Positions 35,838-43,754 of a stretch of DNA of 64,000 nt are shown here, piece by piece. The first letter of the stretch is position 1. Each line of letters starts with the position of its first letter. The notes below the pieces were generated by a model. That model was not told where the DNA came from and made no database searches. It worked only from the letters and a program-made list of their open reading frames with translations. Origin of the DNA: Nocardia sp. CC227C. GTDB taxonomy: Bacteria > Actinomycetota > Actinomycetes > Mycobacteriales > Mycobacteriaceae. Both the position numbers and the translations under genes were made by a program. The DNA is taken from assembly GCF_030767025.1 (NCBI RefSeq), contig NZ_JASITE010000008.1, positions 62,001 through 126,000 on the forward strand, given 5' to 3'.

Positions 35838-36278
35838 ATGTCCGTCGATGTCGCGACCACCATCGAGATAGCCCGGCCGCGATCGGAGGTGGCGGCCTTC
35901 ACGGCCGATCCGGACAATGTCACGCGCTGGTACGCCAATATCCGGTCCGTCCAGTGGCTCACCGCCAAACCGGCGGCGGTGGGATCGCGAATGGCGTTCG
36001 TGGCACGGTTCCTCGGGCGCGAACTCGCCTACACCTACGAGGTGCGCGAACTGGTGCCCGGTGAGCGGTTCGTCATGGGCACCGCGGCGGGGCCGTTTCC
36101 GATGGAGACGACCTACACGTGGGAGGACACGGCCGACGGCGGAACGCGGATGACGCTGCGCAATCGGGGTGAGCCGTCCGGGTTCGCGAGGATCGCCGCC
36201 CCGGTCGTGGTCGCGGCCATGCGTTCGGCCAACCGGAAGGATCTCGAGCGGCTGAAGGAGCTGCTCGAGGCACGGTGA
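35838..36278 (+). CDS. SRPBCC family protein (polyketide cyclase/START-like)
   Basis: This is a 146-residue single-domain protein with the helix-grip fold pattern: VATTIEIARPRSEVAAFTAD at the start, FVARFLGRELAYTYEVREL in the middle, TYTWEDTADGGTRMTLRNRG late, then a final long helix. Such proteins bind hydrophobic ligands in a cavity; the ligand is unknown. It is divergent from pyrH and convergent with tsf. A very strong terminator lies 70 bp after the stop. Confidence 0.85.
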   Translation: MSVDVATTIEIARPRSEVAAFTADPDNVTRWYANIRSVQWLTAKPAAVGSRMAFVARFLGRELAYTYEVRELVPGERFVMGTAAGPFPMETTYTWEDTADGGTRMTLRNRGEPSGFARIAAPVVVAAMRSANRKDLERLKELLEAR

Positions 36279-36347
36279 GGGCGGGCACGCGACCGAGGCG
36301 GGCGCACGGCCCGTCCACGCCGCCACCGGTCCGCATATCCCATGAAA

Positions 36348-36382
36348 CAGCCCCTCGCGCAATCTCGTTGCGCGAGGGGCTG
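36348..36382. terminator. Strong bidirectional rho-independent terminator
   Basis: A perfect 15-bp stem (CAGCCCCTCGCGCAA / TTGCGCGAGGGGCTG) with loop TCTCG is followed on the minus strand by TTTC. It lies 17 bp after the tsf stop and ends the rpsB-tsf transcript. It can also stop the SRPBCC gene from the other side. Confidence 0.9.
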
Positions 36383-36399
36383 GTTCGTGTCTCAGGCGA

Positions 36400-37224
36400 T
36401 TACGCCTGGCCGACCTCGAAGCGGGCGAAGCGGGTGATGGTGACCCCGGCCTCGTCCAGCAGCTGCTTCACGGTCTTCTTGCTGTCGGTGACCGACGGCT
36501 GCTCCAGCAGGACGACGTCCTTGTAGAAGCCGTTGACGCGACCCTCGGTGATCTTCGGGAGCGCGGCCTCGGGCTTGCCCTCCTCGCGGGCGGTGGCCTC
36601 GGCGATGGAGCGCTCCTTCTCGACCACGTCGGCCGGAACCTCGTCGCGGGACACGTACTTGGCCTTGAGCGCGGCGACCTGCATGGCGGCGGCACGCGCG
36701 ACCTCGGCCGCGGCGTCACCCTCGCCCTGGTACTCGACCAGCACGCCGACGGCGGGCGGCAGGTCGGTGGCACGCTTGTGCAGGTACACCGTGGTGGTGC
36801 CGTCGAAGGCGGCCACCCGGCGCAGCTCGAGCTTCTCGCCGATCTTGGCGGCCAGCTCCTGCACGGCCTGGTCGGCGGTCTTGCCACCCAGGTCGACGGC
36901 CTTGAGGGCGTCCAGGTCGGCCGGGCGGGCCTTGGCGGCCGCGGTCACGACCGCGTTCGCCAGGTCCTGGAACTCCTGGTTCTTGGCGACGAAGTCGGTC
37001 TCGGAATTGATCTCGATCATGACGCCGTCCTGCGCGGCGACCAGGCCCTCGGCGGTGGCGCGCTCGGCGCGCTTGCCGACATCCTTGGCGCCCTTGATGC
37101 GCAGGAACTCGACGGCCTTGTCGAAGTCGCCGCCGTTCTCCTCGAGGGCCTTCTTGCAGTCCATCATGCCGGAGCCGGTGAGCTCGCGGAGCCGCTTCAC
37201 ATCGGCGGCGGTGTAGTTCGCCAT
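36400..37224 (-). CDS. tsf: Translation elongation factor Ts
   Basis: EF-Ts is the nucleotide exchange factor for EF-Tu. The 274-residue protein has the N-terminal UBA-like segment (VKRLRELTGSGMMDCKKAL), the TDFVAKN motif near residue 80 and a complete core. The ATG is preceded by AGGAGG. rpsB lies 106 bp upstream, the universal rpsB-tsf pair. Confidence 0.98.
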   Translation of the reverse strand: MANYTAADVKRLRELTGSGMMDCKKALEENGGDFDKAVEFLRIKGAKDVGKRAERATAEGLVAAQDGVMIEINSETDFVAKNQEFQDLANAVVTAAAKARPADLDALKAVDLGGKTADQAVQELAAKIGEKLELRRVAAFDGTTTVYLHKRATDLPPAVGVLVEYQGEGDAAAEVARAAAMQVAALKAKYVSRDEVPADVVEKERSIAEATAREEGKPEAALPKITEGRVNGFYKDVVLLEQPSVTDSKKTVKQLLDEAGVTITRFARFEVGQA

Positions 37225-37330
37225 CTGGGGCGAGCCTCCTGTTGTGAGTAAGTCTGTGGTGGTCACACCATGCCGACCGCTACCCAACGGAAACGGTCGG
37301 CACGGTGAACAAAGCCACGCGGGGAGGAAA

Positions 37331-38197
37331 TCAGAAGTCGGCCGGGGTCTTGGTGGCCGGGTTCTCCTTCAGTTCCGCCTCGGCGGCGGTCTCGGCGGCC
37401 GGGGCTTCCGCGGGCGCCTCGGCGGTCGCGCCCGCCAGCAGTTCCTGCTCCCACTCGGCGAGCGGCTCGCCGGCGCCGGCCTCGGGCTTGGCGTCGCCGG
37501 TGGCACGCGCGGCACGGGCCTGCACGCCCTCGGCGACGGCGGAGGCGACGACCTTGGTCAGCAGCGCGGCCGAGCGGATAGCGTCGTCGTTGCCCGGGAT
37601 CGGGTAGTCGACCAGGTCGGGATCGCAGTTGGTGTCCAGGATCGCGATGACCGGGATGTTCAGCTTGCGAGCCTCGCCGACGGCGATGTGCTCCTTGTTG
37701 GTGTCGACGACCCAGATGGCCGAGGGCACCTTGGCCATATCGCGGATACCGCCGAGGGTGCGCTCCAGCTTGTTCTTCTCACGCGTCAGCATGAGGATTT
37801 CCTTCTTGGTGCGACCCTCGAAACCGCCGGTCTGCTCCATCGCCTCGAGCTCCTTGAGGCGCTGCAGCCGCTTGTGCACGGTCTGGAAGTTGGTGAGCAT
37901 GCCGCCCAGCCAGCGCTGGTTCACGTAGGGCATGCCGACGCGGGTCGCCTCGGAGGCGATCGACTCCTGGGCCTGCTTCTTGGTGCCGACGAAGAGGACG
38001 GTGCCGCCGTGCGCCACGGTCTCCTTGACGAACTCGTAGGCCTTGTCGATGTAGGTCAGCGTCTGCTGCAGATCGATGATGTAGATGCCGTTGCGGTCGG
38101 TGAAGATGAACCGCTTCATCTTCGGGTTCCACCGACGGGTCTGGTGACCGAAGTGCGCGCCGCTGTCGAGCAGCTGCTTCATAGTTACGACAGCCAT
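37331..38197 (-). CDS. rpsB: 30S ribosomal protein S2
   Basis: This is S2 of the small ribosomal subunit, 288 residues, beginning MAVVTMKQLLDSGAHFGHQT with the typical QRWLGGMLTNF and VVDTNKEHIAVGEA segments. The C-terminus carries an Ala/Glu/Pro-rich tail of ~45 residues, common in actinobacteria. It heads the rpsB-tsf operon. Confidence 0.98.
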   Translation of the reverse strand: MAVVTMKQLLDSGAHFGHQTRRWNPKMKRFIFTDRNGIYIIDLQQTLTYIDKAYEFVKETVAHGGTVLFVGTKKQAQESIASEATRVGMPYVNQRWLGGMLTNFQTVHKRLQRLKELEAMEQTGGFEGRTKKEILMLTREKNKLERTLGGIRDMAKVPSAIWVVDTNKEHIAVGEARKLNIPVIAILDTNCDPDLVDYPIPGNDDAIRSAALLTKVVASAVAEGVQARAARATGDAKPEAGAGEPLAEWEQELLAGATAEAPAEAPAAETAAEAELKENPATKTPADF

Positions 38198-38513
38198 GGC
38201 TCCCGTATCTCCTCTTATCGCTGGTTGACGCAGGGATCGGCGATCTCTGCCCTGGCGCCCGCGGCCACCGGAACCCATGACGCACCCGCTGAACAATCCT
38301 TGTTCAGCGGAACGCGATGGGACCAGCCGGCGACCCTGGAAAGCGGGCGCGCGAAGTCGGTCTGCGTAAGCAAACCGCTGGACCAGTCTACGGGGGTGAC
38401 GGGTCAGACCGAAATCGGGTCCCGCGAGGGAAGAGGCGGCTGTTCACACCCCCGCGTGTCATCCACACTCGCCGAGATCGGGATTCCATCGCCGACCTGC
38501 CGATACGACGCTG
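38198..38513. other. rpsB leader / divergent promoter region with a perfect inverted repeat
   Basis: This 316-bp stretch holds no gene. At 38286-38310 an 11-bp perfect inverted repeat (CCGCTGAACAA / TTGTTCAGCGG, 3-nt loop) lies ~90 nt before the rpsB start, in what should be its 5' leader or promoter. It lacks a T-run, so it may be a leader structure or protein-binding site rather than a terminator. Confidence 0.6.
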
Positions 38514-39779
38514 GTGTACATGCATCGGACCACGACGCCCCGGCGCATCCCGAACAGGGTCGCGCCCCGCTGGCTCAACCCGGGCCGAACCGTTCGCCGC
38601 TGGGTCGCGCTCCACTGGCTCAACCCGGGCCGAGCCGTTCGCCGCTGGGTCACGCTGAGCCGGGTCGTCCTCGGCTGGCTCGTGCTGACCGCCACGGTGT
38701 CGCCTGCCGGATCGGCCGCGCCGGACCACGCCTTCGACTGGCCCCTGCGTCCGCGTCCTTCGGTGGTGCGGGGCTTCGACAATCCGGAGCACGACTGGCT
38801 GCCAGGACACCGCGGGGTGGATCTGGCCGGTGCCGCCGGACAGCGGGTGCTCGCGGCCGCGGACGGGGTGGTGGCGTTCGCCGGAACCGTTGCGGGCAAG
38901 CCGGTGGTATCGGTCGATCACGCGGGCGGTCTGCGCACGACCTACGAGCCGGTGCGGGCCACCGTGGCGGCGGGACGGCGCGTGACGCGCGGGAGCGTGC
39001 TCGGCGCGCTGGAGCGTGGCGACCATGGCTGCCCCGGGGTGTGCCTGCACTGGGGGTTGCGGCGCGGACGCGCCTACCTGGATCCACTGGTGCCGGTCAC
39101 GCCCACGCCGCTGCGCCTGAAGCCACTGGCATGGGGCAACGGCTTCGGCGACGGAGCCGCGGCCACGAACATCCGGGAAGCCCGGCCCCTCGATTCCGAC
39201 CGCCGGGCATCCGCCGCGATCACGACCGGCGAACCGGCACACGATCCCCTACCGCCGGACCCTTGCACGATCACGACGGCCAGCACGTGGCCACGGCCGC
39301 CAGGTCGGCACCCGGACCGGCGGATCTGCACCCGGACCGGCGGGTCAGCACCCGGACCGGCGGGTCAGCACCCGGGCCGCCGGGTCAGCACCCGGGCCGC
39401 CGGTCACGGTTCGACCCTCGACAGGCCGAGGGTGAACACCGCCACCACGCAGGTGACGGCGATGATCGCGAGGGCTACCGCGGCCACCGCGATCCGACCG
39501 TCACTCCAGTTCGCCCGGGGCCGGGTGTGCAAGATATGCGCGCGGCGCACCCCGACCGCCACCACCATGACGAGCGCGACGGCGGCGGCCACCGGGGCGA
39601 CGGCCGCGGGCCGCCACCCGCTCGCCGCGGCCGCGTGCAGCAGCAGCGCCACATTCGCCATGGCGGCCACCGCTGTCCGCCACCACGCCAGTGCGGTCCG
39701 CTCCGCCTGCAGGCCCCGCTCCGTAGTCGGAACCCCGCTCACGACAACAGCATTCCGATACCCGACAGCACCGCGATGA
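38514..39779 (+). CDS. Secreted M23/LytM-type peptidase domain protein with anomalous C-terminal extension (Rv2891-like)
   Basis: The recognisable protein is ~225 residues: a basic N-terminus with two 15-residue repeats, a signal/anchor segment (VVLGWLVLTATVSPAGSAAP), then a LytM domain (FDWPLRPRPSVVRGFD, GHRGVDLAG with His/Asp ligands, GVVAFAGTVAGKPVVSVDHAG, CLHWGLRRG). The HxH motif reads CLH here, so zinc binding should be checked. After residue ~225 the frame runs on for ~200 Pro/Thr/Arg-rich residues through a 20-bp repeat array, then antisense to the whole DUF202 gene at 39404-39742 before stopping. That extension is probably not a real domain, or arose by loss of the stop. The start may be GTG 38514 or ATG 38520. 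The position beside rpsB matches Rv2891. Confidence 0.7.
   Translation: MYMHRTTTPRRIPNRVAPRWLNPGRTVRRWVALHWLNPGRAVRRWVTLSRVVLGWLVLTATVSPAGSAAPDHAFDWPLRPRPSVVRGFDNPEHDWLPGHRGVDLAGAAGQRVLAAADGVVAFAGTVAGKPVVSVDHAGGLRTTYEPVRATVAAGRRVTRGSVLGALERGDHGCPGVCLHWGLRRGRAYLDPLVPVTPTPLRLKPLAWGNGFGDGAAATNIREARPLDSDRRASAAITTGEPAHDPLPPDPCTITTASTWPRPPGRHPDRRICTRTGGSAPGPAGQHPGRRVSTRAAGHGSTLDRPRVNTATTQVTAMIARATAATAIRPSLQFARGRVCKICARRTPTATTMTSATAAATGATAAGRHPLAAAACSSSATFAMAATAVRHHASAVRSACRPRSVVGTPLTTTAFRYPTAPR
38571..38656 (+). repeat. 45-bp in-frame direct repeat in the M23 peptidase N-terminus
   Basis: 38571-38611 and 38616-38656 are near-identical copies with a 45-bp period, encoding WLNPGRTVRRWVAL and WLNPGRAVRRWVTL. 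Only a few bases differ, so the duplication is recent. Confidence 0.85.
39308..39407. repeat. 20-bp tandem repeat array (five units)
   Basis: Five head-to-tail 20-bp units of the type GCACCCGGACCGGCGGGTCA lie at 39308, 39328, 39348, 39368 and 39388. Units 2 and 3 are identical; units 4 and 5 share GGGCCGCC. The period is not a multiple of three. The array ends at the stop codon of the DUF202 gene on the minus strand. Confidence 0.95.
39404..39742 (-). CDS. DUF202 family membrane protein
   Basis: This 112-residue protein has the DUF202 start (GLQAERTALAWWRTAVAAMAN, given as ERTALAWWRT) and three membrane helices. It starts at GTG overlapping the stop of the preceding DUF202 gene (GTGA), so the two are coupled, as is usual for this small gene pair. 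Its stop lies inside the last unit of the 20-bp repeat array. Function is unknown; yeast and bacterial relatives are small vacuolar or envelope proteins. Confidence 0.8.
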   Translation of the reverse strand: MSGVPTTERGLQAERTALAWWRTAVAAMANVALLLHAAAASGWRPAAVAPVAAAVALVMVVAVGVRRAHILHTRPRANWSDGRIAVAAVALAIIAVTCVVAVFTLGLSRVEP

Positions 39780-40092
39780 CGGCGATGCCCGCGGACAGGA
39801 TGGGCACCATGACGGTGCGCGGCAGCGGTTCCCCGCGACGCATGGCCGCCGCCACCTGCCGCCAGCGCCAGTACGCGCTCACCGCGATGGCGATGGCGAG
39901 CACGATGCAACTCATCCCCACCGCCGTGCGCAGCCCGTGGTGCCGGAACGGCCGCACCAACTCGTGCACCGCCACACCGCCCGCCAGCAACCCCAAAGCC
40001 GTTCGTATCCACGACAGAAAGGTGCGTTCATTGGCGAGCGTGAACCGATAGTCCACCTCTTCGTCTGTGTCCACGGGCGTGGGGTGACTCAT
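39739..40092 (-). CDS. DUF202 family membrane protein (YidH-like)
   Basis: This 117-residue protein has the YidH/DUF202 signature YRFTLANERTFLSWIRTALG at residues ~15-34 and three membrane helices. GGGGGAGA precedes the ATG. It is the first gene of a two-gene unit with the paralogue at 39404. Confidence 0.87.
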   Translation of the reverse strand: MSHPTPVDTDEEVDYRFTLANERTFLSWIRTALGLLAGGVAVHELVRPFRHHGLRTAVGMSCIVLAIAIAVSAYWRWRQVAAAMRRGEPLPRTVMVPILSAGIAVIAVLSGIGMLLS

Positions 40093-40386
40093 GGCACCAG
40101 TCTCCCCCGGCGGCCGAGCCGATGTCGGAGCAGGTATCGGCGAGTCCGGTGCGTGCCCGCGATGAGCAGGCACCCGCCCGGCGCACGAGGCCGACCCGCA
40201 CGCCACACGGGGGCGACTCGCGCGGCGCGGGATCCGTGGTGGCCGGTGCGCGGACGATGGTGGCAGCGGTCGGTCTCGGGTATCGGGTATCGGTGCGCCG
40301 CGGGACAGGTGTCGAATCCGGACACGGAGGCGACGTCACCTCCCGCCGCGCTGGCGCGGCGACAGCGTCGGCAGCAGGATGGAGTC

Positions 40387-40902
40387 ATGCCGATCGATCC
40401 CACCCCGTTCACCTATGCCGAGGTCGGCGCGAGCAAGGGCGAGTTCCCGACCGGCTACCACCATTTCCGGATCCGCCGACGGATCGGATCCGGGCGGGCG
40501 GTGTTCGAGCGGGCGGGTGCGGATATTCGGGCGTATCGCATGCAGCGGGGTACCGGGATCTTCCGGGCGGCGAGCACACCCGTCGCCGAGGTGGGGACGC
40601 GGCTCACAGTGCGGCTCGGCGCCGGTCCGTTCGGCATCACCGCCCCCTGCCAGGTCGTCTATGTGCTGGAGGAGTCCGACCGGCTCGGCTTCGCCTACGG
40701 CACGCTGCCCGGGCACCCGGAGTGCGGGGAGGAGGTGTTCGCCGTCGAGCACGACCCGGCCGACGGGTCGGTGTACGGCGTGGTCGCGGCGTTCTCCCGG
40801 CCCGGCGCCTGGTACACGCGGCTGGGCGGCCCGGCGGTGCGAATCATCCAGCGCTACATGGCGGGTCGGTACATCGACGCCGTACGCCCCGATCAGGCCT
40901 GA
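40387..40902 (+). CDS. DUF1990 family protein
   Basis: This 171-residue protein fits DUF1990: FTYAEVGASKGEFPTGYHHF near the start, RGTGIFRAAST, VVYVLEESDRLGFAYGTLPGHPE and a final FSRPGAWYTRLGGPAVRIIQ segment. Family members are SRPBCC-related and uncharacterised. The ATG at 40387 has GGAG just upstream; the upstream open frame is not conserved. Its last 10 nt overlap the convergent SnoaL-like gene. Confidence 0.85.
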   Translation: MPIDPTPFTYAEVGASKGEFPTGYHHFRIRRRIGSGRAVFERAGADIRAYRMQRGTGIFRAASTPVAEVGTRLTVRLGAGPFGITAPCQVVYVLEESDRLGFAYGTLPGHPECGEEVFAVEHDPADGSVYGVVAAFSRPGAWYTRLGGPAVRIIQRYMAGRYIDAVRPDQA

Positions 40903-41204
40903 CCGGTCTCGAATCGACTGATCTTGTCGCCGTCCACCTCGAACCGCCAGGCGGTCCGCATGGCACCCCAGCGGCTGTTGGAGTAGTCGGCGACCAGTGC
41001 CCGCCCGCCCTCGCTCACCGACTGGACATCCATCCGCCCGGCGGTATCGAAGATCTCGCTCGCGGTCCACTGCCGCAGATCGCGATCGGATCCGTCGTCG
41101 GACATGGTGGCGTCGGCGGTCAGTACGCCGTAGAAGGCATCGCGGTCGCCCGCATTGAGCGCGTCGACGAACCGTCGCACCACAGGATCGAGCTGGTCGG
41201 CCAT
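40893..41204 (-). CDS. SnoaL-like (NTF2 fold) protein
   Basis: This is a 103-residue single-domain protein with the NTF2/SnoaL pattern: VVRRFVDALNAGDRDAFYGVL at the start, FDTAGRMDVQ in the middle and a C-terminal AWRFEVDGDKISRFETGQA strand pair. The family covers small hydrolases, isomerases and ligand-binding proteins, and no catalytic set is obvious. It stands just downstream of the siderophore-interacting protein on the same strand and may be co-transcribed. Confidence 0.8.
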   Translation of the reverse strand: MADQLDPVVRRFVDALNAGDRDAFYGVLTADATMSDDGSDRDLRQWTASEIFDTAGRMDVQSVSEGGRALVADYSNSRWGAMRTAWRFEVDGDKISRFETGQA

Positions 41205-41291
41205 CGCAAACTCCTTCGACTCGGTGTTCTCACCTTCCGGTCAGGTACGACTGCACTACCTTCGGCTAATTTACCGCAACCGCCACGGCCG

Positions 41292-42071
41292 CTACCGGGC
41301 CGCCGCGGCGGCCCCGGCCTGTTCGCGCTCGGCCAGATCGGATTTCCACTGGCGGAAGCCCTCTTCGGTGCGGCCGCGCCGCCAGTAGCCGGAGATGGAG
41401 GACGCCCACTGCGCGGAGACGCCCCGCTCCTTGCGGATATAGGGCCGCAGCTGATGCATGACGGCCTGCGCCTCGCCGTGGATGAACACCTGCACCTGCC
41501 CGTCGAGCCACGGCTCCGCGCGCACGGCCGCCACCAGCTTCTCCCCCGGCGCGGTCGTGCCACGGTGGATCCAGGTGAGGCGAACACCCTCGGGGCGTTC
41601 GAAGTCGAGTTCGTCGGCGGGACCGGCGATTTCCACGAAGACCCGGCCGACGGCCGAGGCGGGCATGGCCGCGCAGGCCGCCGCGATGGCGGGCAGTGCG
41701 GATTCGTCACCGGCCAGCAGATGCCAGTCGGCGTCGGGGCGCGGGGCGTACGCGCCACCCGGTCCGAACATCTCGATGACGTCGCCGGGCCGGGCTGCCG
41801 CCGCCCAGGGGCCGGCCACGCCCTCATCGCCGTGGTAGACGAAGTCGATGGCGATCTGCTGGGCCTGCGGGTCGACCGAGCGCACGGTGTAGGTGCGCAT
41901 GGTCTCGCCGTCCTCGCCCGGGAACAGGAGTTTGACGTAGGCGTCGGTGAAGTCGTTGGGCTGGAACGACGCGAATCCGGGTCCGCCGAGGTGTACGCGA
42001 ATCATGTGGTCGGTGAGCCGGGTGGTGCTCTGGACAACGAGTTTCGTTCGGGGACGTGCGGGACGAGCCAA
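41292..42071 (-). CDS. viuB: Siderophore-interacting FAD/NAD(P)H reductase (ViuB family)
   Basis: This 259-residue flavoprotein reduces ferric siderophores to release iron in the cytoplasm. Motifs are the FAD-binding MRTYTVRS, the GPGGAYAP loop, HLLAGDESALPAI (nucleotide site) and the SIP C-terminus VFIHGEAQAVMHQLRPYIRKERGV with ISGYWRRGRTEEGF. GGAG lies 9 nt before the TTG at 42071; a GTG three codons upstream directly abuts GGAG and is less likely. An IdeR-like iron box sits just upstream, so low iron should induce it. Position beside xerC matches Rv2895c. Confidence 0.9.
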   Translation of the reverse strand: MARPARPRTKLVVQSTTRLTDHMIRVHLGGPGFASFQPNDFTDAYVKLLFPGEDGETMRTYTVRSVDPQAQQIAIDFVYHGDEGVAGPWAAAARPGDVIEMFGPGGAYAPRPDADWHLLAGDESALPAIAAACAAMPASAVGRVFVEIAGPADELDFERPEGVRLTWIHRGTTAPGEKLVAAVRAEPWLDGQVQVFIHGEAQAVMHQLRPYIRKERGVSAQWASSISGYWRRGRTEEGFRQWKSDLAEREQAGAAAAAR

Positions 42072-42087
42072 GTGAATCACCTCCGTA

Positions 42088-42101
42088 TTAGGATTACCTA
42101 A
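42088..42101. promoter_or_regulatory. IdeR/DmdR-type iron box
   Basis: TTAGGATTACCTAA is a perfect inverted repeat (TTAGG-N4-CCTAA) matching the outer arms of the IdeR consensus TTAGGTTAGGCTAACCTAA, with a shorter centre. It lies 16 bp upstream of the siderophore reductase start, where iron-loaded IdeR would block transcription or translation. Confidence 0.7.
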
Positions 42102-42177
42102 CAAACCATACGCCTGGCTGACGATAGTTCGCCGATACGGTCGCGATACAGCGGTGAGGGATGGATCACAGCGCCGC

Positions 42178-43101
42178 TCAGGCACGCGGATGGGCTTGGT
42201 CGTGCACCTTCTTCAGACGGTCGATGGAGACGTGGGTGTAGAGCTGTGTGGTGGCCATGCTGGCGTGGCCGAGGAGTTCCTGGACGATGCGCAGATCCGC
42301 GCCGCCTTCCAGCAGGTGGGTGGCGGCGGTGTGCCGCAGGCCGTGCGGGCCCATGTCGGGAGCTCCCGGAATGGCCGAGATCACCTCGTGCACAACCGTT
42401 CTGGCCTGGCGCTGGTCGATGCGGCGGCCACGGCGGCCGAGCAGCAGGGCACGGCCGGACGCGGCGGTGGCCAGGGCGGGGCGGCCCCGCCGCAGCCAGT
42501 TCTCCAGCGCGGTGTCGGCCGGGCCGCCGAAGGGCACCGACCGTTCTTTGTTGCCCTTGCCCAGCACCCGCACCAGCCGGCGTTCCCGATCCACGTCGTC
42601 GACGTCCAGCCCGCACAGCTCACCCACCCGAATCCCGGTGGCGTACAGCAACTCCACGATCAGCCGGTCCCGCAGCGCGAGCGGGTCCTCCTGCGCCGCA
42701 CCGGATTCCGCCGCGTCCATGGCCGCACGCGCCTGCTCGCGTCCCAGGACGGCGGGCAGCACCCGATGCGCGCGGGCCGACCCCAGTCGCGGCCCCGGGT
42801 CGACCGCCAGCCGTCCCGTGTGGGTCAGCCACGCGGTGAACGTCCGCGCCGAGGACGCCCGCCGCGCCAAGGTGGTCCGCGCCGCCCCCGTGGCCGCCTG
42901 CGCGCTCAACCACGACCGCAACAGCGCCACGTCCACCTCACCCACCCCGGAGTCGGCCGACCCCCGCACCAGATGCTCCAGCAGCGACCGCGCATCCCCC
43001 ACATAGGCCCGCGCCGTATGCTCCGACCGGTTCCGCCCCAACCGCAGATGCCGCCCGTACTCCACCAGCAGCGCTTCCAAATCCTCGGGCAGACCACTCA
43101 T
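42178..43101 (-). CDS. xerC: Tyrosine recombinase XerC
   Basis: XerC resolves chromosome dimers at dif together with XerD. The 307-residue protein has an N-terminal SAM-like core-binding domain and the catalytic set R (TGIRVGEL), K (GKGNKERSVPF), HxxR (HGLRHTAATH), H (LLGHASMATTQ) and Tyr (LYTHV) near the C-terminus. The ATG start is supported by a G-rich site. It sits beside viuB and upstream of dprA-comM as in mycobacteria, here separated from dprA by 650 bp of repeat-containing sequence. Confidence 0.95.
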   Translation of the reverse strand: MSGLPEDLEALLVEYGRHLRLGRNRSEHTARAYVGDARSLLEHLVRGSADSGVGEVDVALLRSWLSAQAATGAARTTLARRASSARTFTAWLTHTGRLAVDPGPRLGSARAHRVLPAVLGREQARAAMDAAESGAAQEDPLALRDRLIVELLYATGIRVGELCGLDVDDVDRERRLVRVLGKGNKERSVPFGGPADTALENWLRRGRPALATAASGRALLLGRRGRRIDQRQARTVVHEVISAIPGAPDMGPHGLRHTAATHLLEGGADLRIVQELLGHASMATTQLYTHVSIDRLKKVHDQAHPRA

Positions 43102-43754
43102 ACCCCCATGATTCCCTCTCCCCCGGACCACTCCCACCCGCGACGCGCCGCACCACCGCACACTCGCCCCGCGAGCCCCACCGGCAGCACCCCGGTCATA
43201 GGACCGCGCCCGCACGGCGCTGCGACGACCAACCCCTACCGAGACCAGGCAACGTCTCACCAGCCGATAGCACCCGCCCCGGAACGCCACCACCGGGTGA
43301 CACCCGGTACGCCGCCGTACGGTGGGCACACGCCCGGCGCACCGCCGACCCGCAGACACTCGCCCGGCACACCGCCCACCCGCGGACACACACTCAACTC
43401 CGCCCACCTCGTCGGCATGGGAGACGGAGAGACGATGGCCAGCCGGTCAGCCCGAGGTTCCCGCTGGGTTGCCCATGGCGACCCGCCGCCACCGCCGCGG
43501 CCCAGCCATGATGCGGACCCGCCGCCCGGCAACTCGATGAAGACTTCGCCCAACACCTCGACACCCCGGCGGATGCACACACGCCCGGGACCCCGCCAAC
43601 CGGTGAACGCACCGCCGACCAGGGAACACACCACCGATCTGGGCGAACGCTGCACCAACGGTCGGAAGGCCCGCGCGGGTCTCGTGTCGGCGCGCTTTCC
43701 CTGGGCGGTGCGGCGATCTCGTCTTGCCGGGCGCCCGGAACACGAGTGGCGCAT
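43102..43754. other. Long intergenic region between xerC and dprA with 30-bp tandem repeat
   Basis: These 653 bp hold no gene I can support. Frames are open on both strands but are Pro/Arg/Ala low complexity with no conserved motif. At 43301-43390 three 30-bp units are in tandem; units 2 and 3 differ at only a few bases. Read on the + strand they give TPGxPPTRxH decapeptides. Confidence 0.6.
43301..43390. repeat. 30-bp tandem repeat (three units)
   Basis: Units lie at 43301-43330, 43331-43360 and 43361-43390. Units 2 and 3 begin CGCCCGGC and are ~85% identical; unit 1 is more diverged. They lie in the non-coding stretch between xerC and dprA. Confidence 0.8.

Noticed and set aside
39308..39407. 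Repeat array considered as a CRISPR
   Set aside because: The 20-bp units are directly adjacent with no spacers and no cas genes are nearby.
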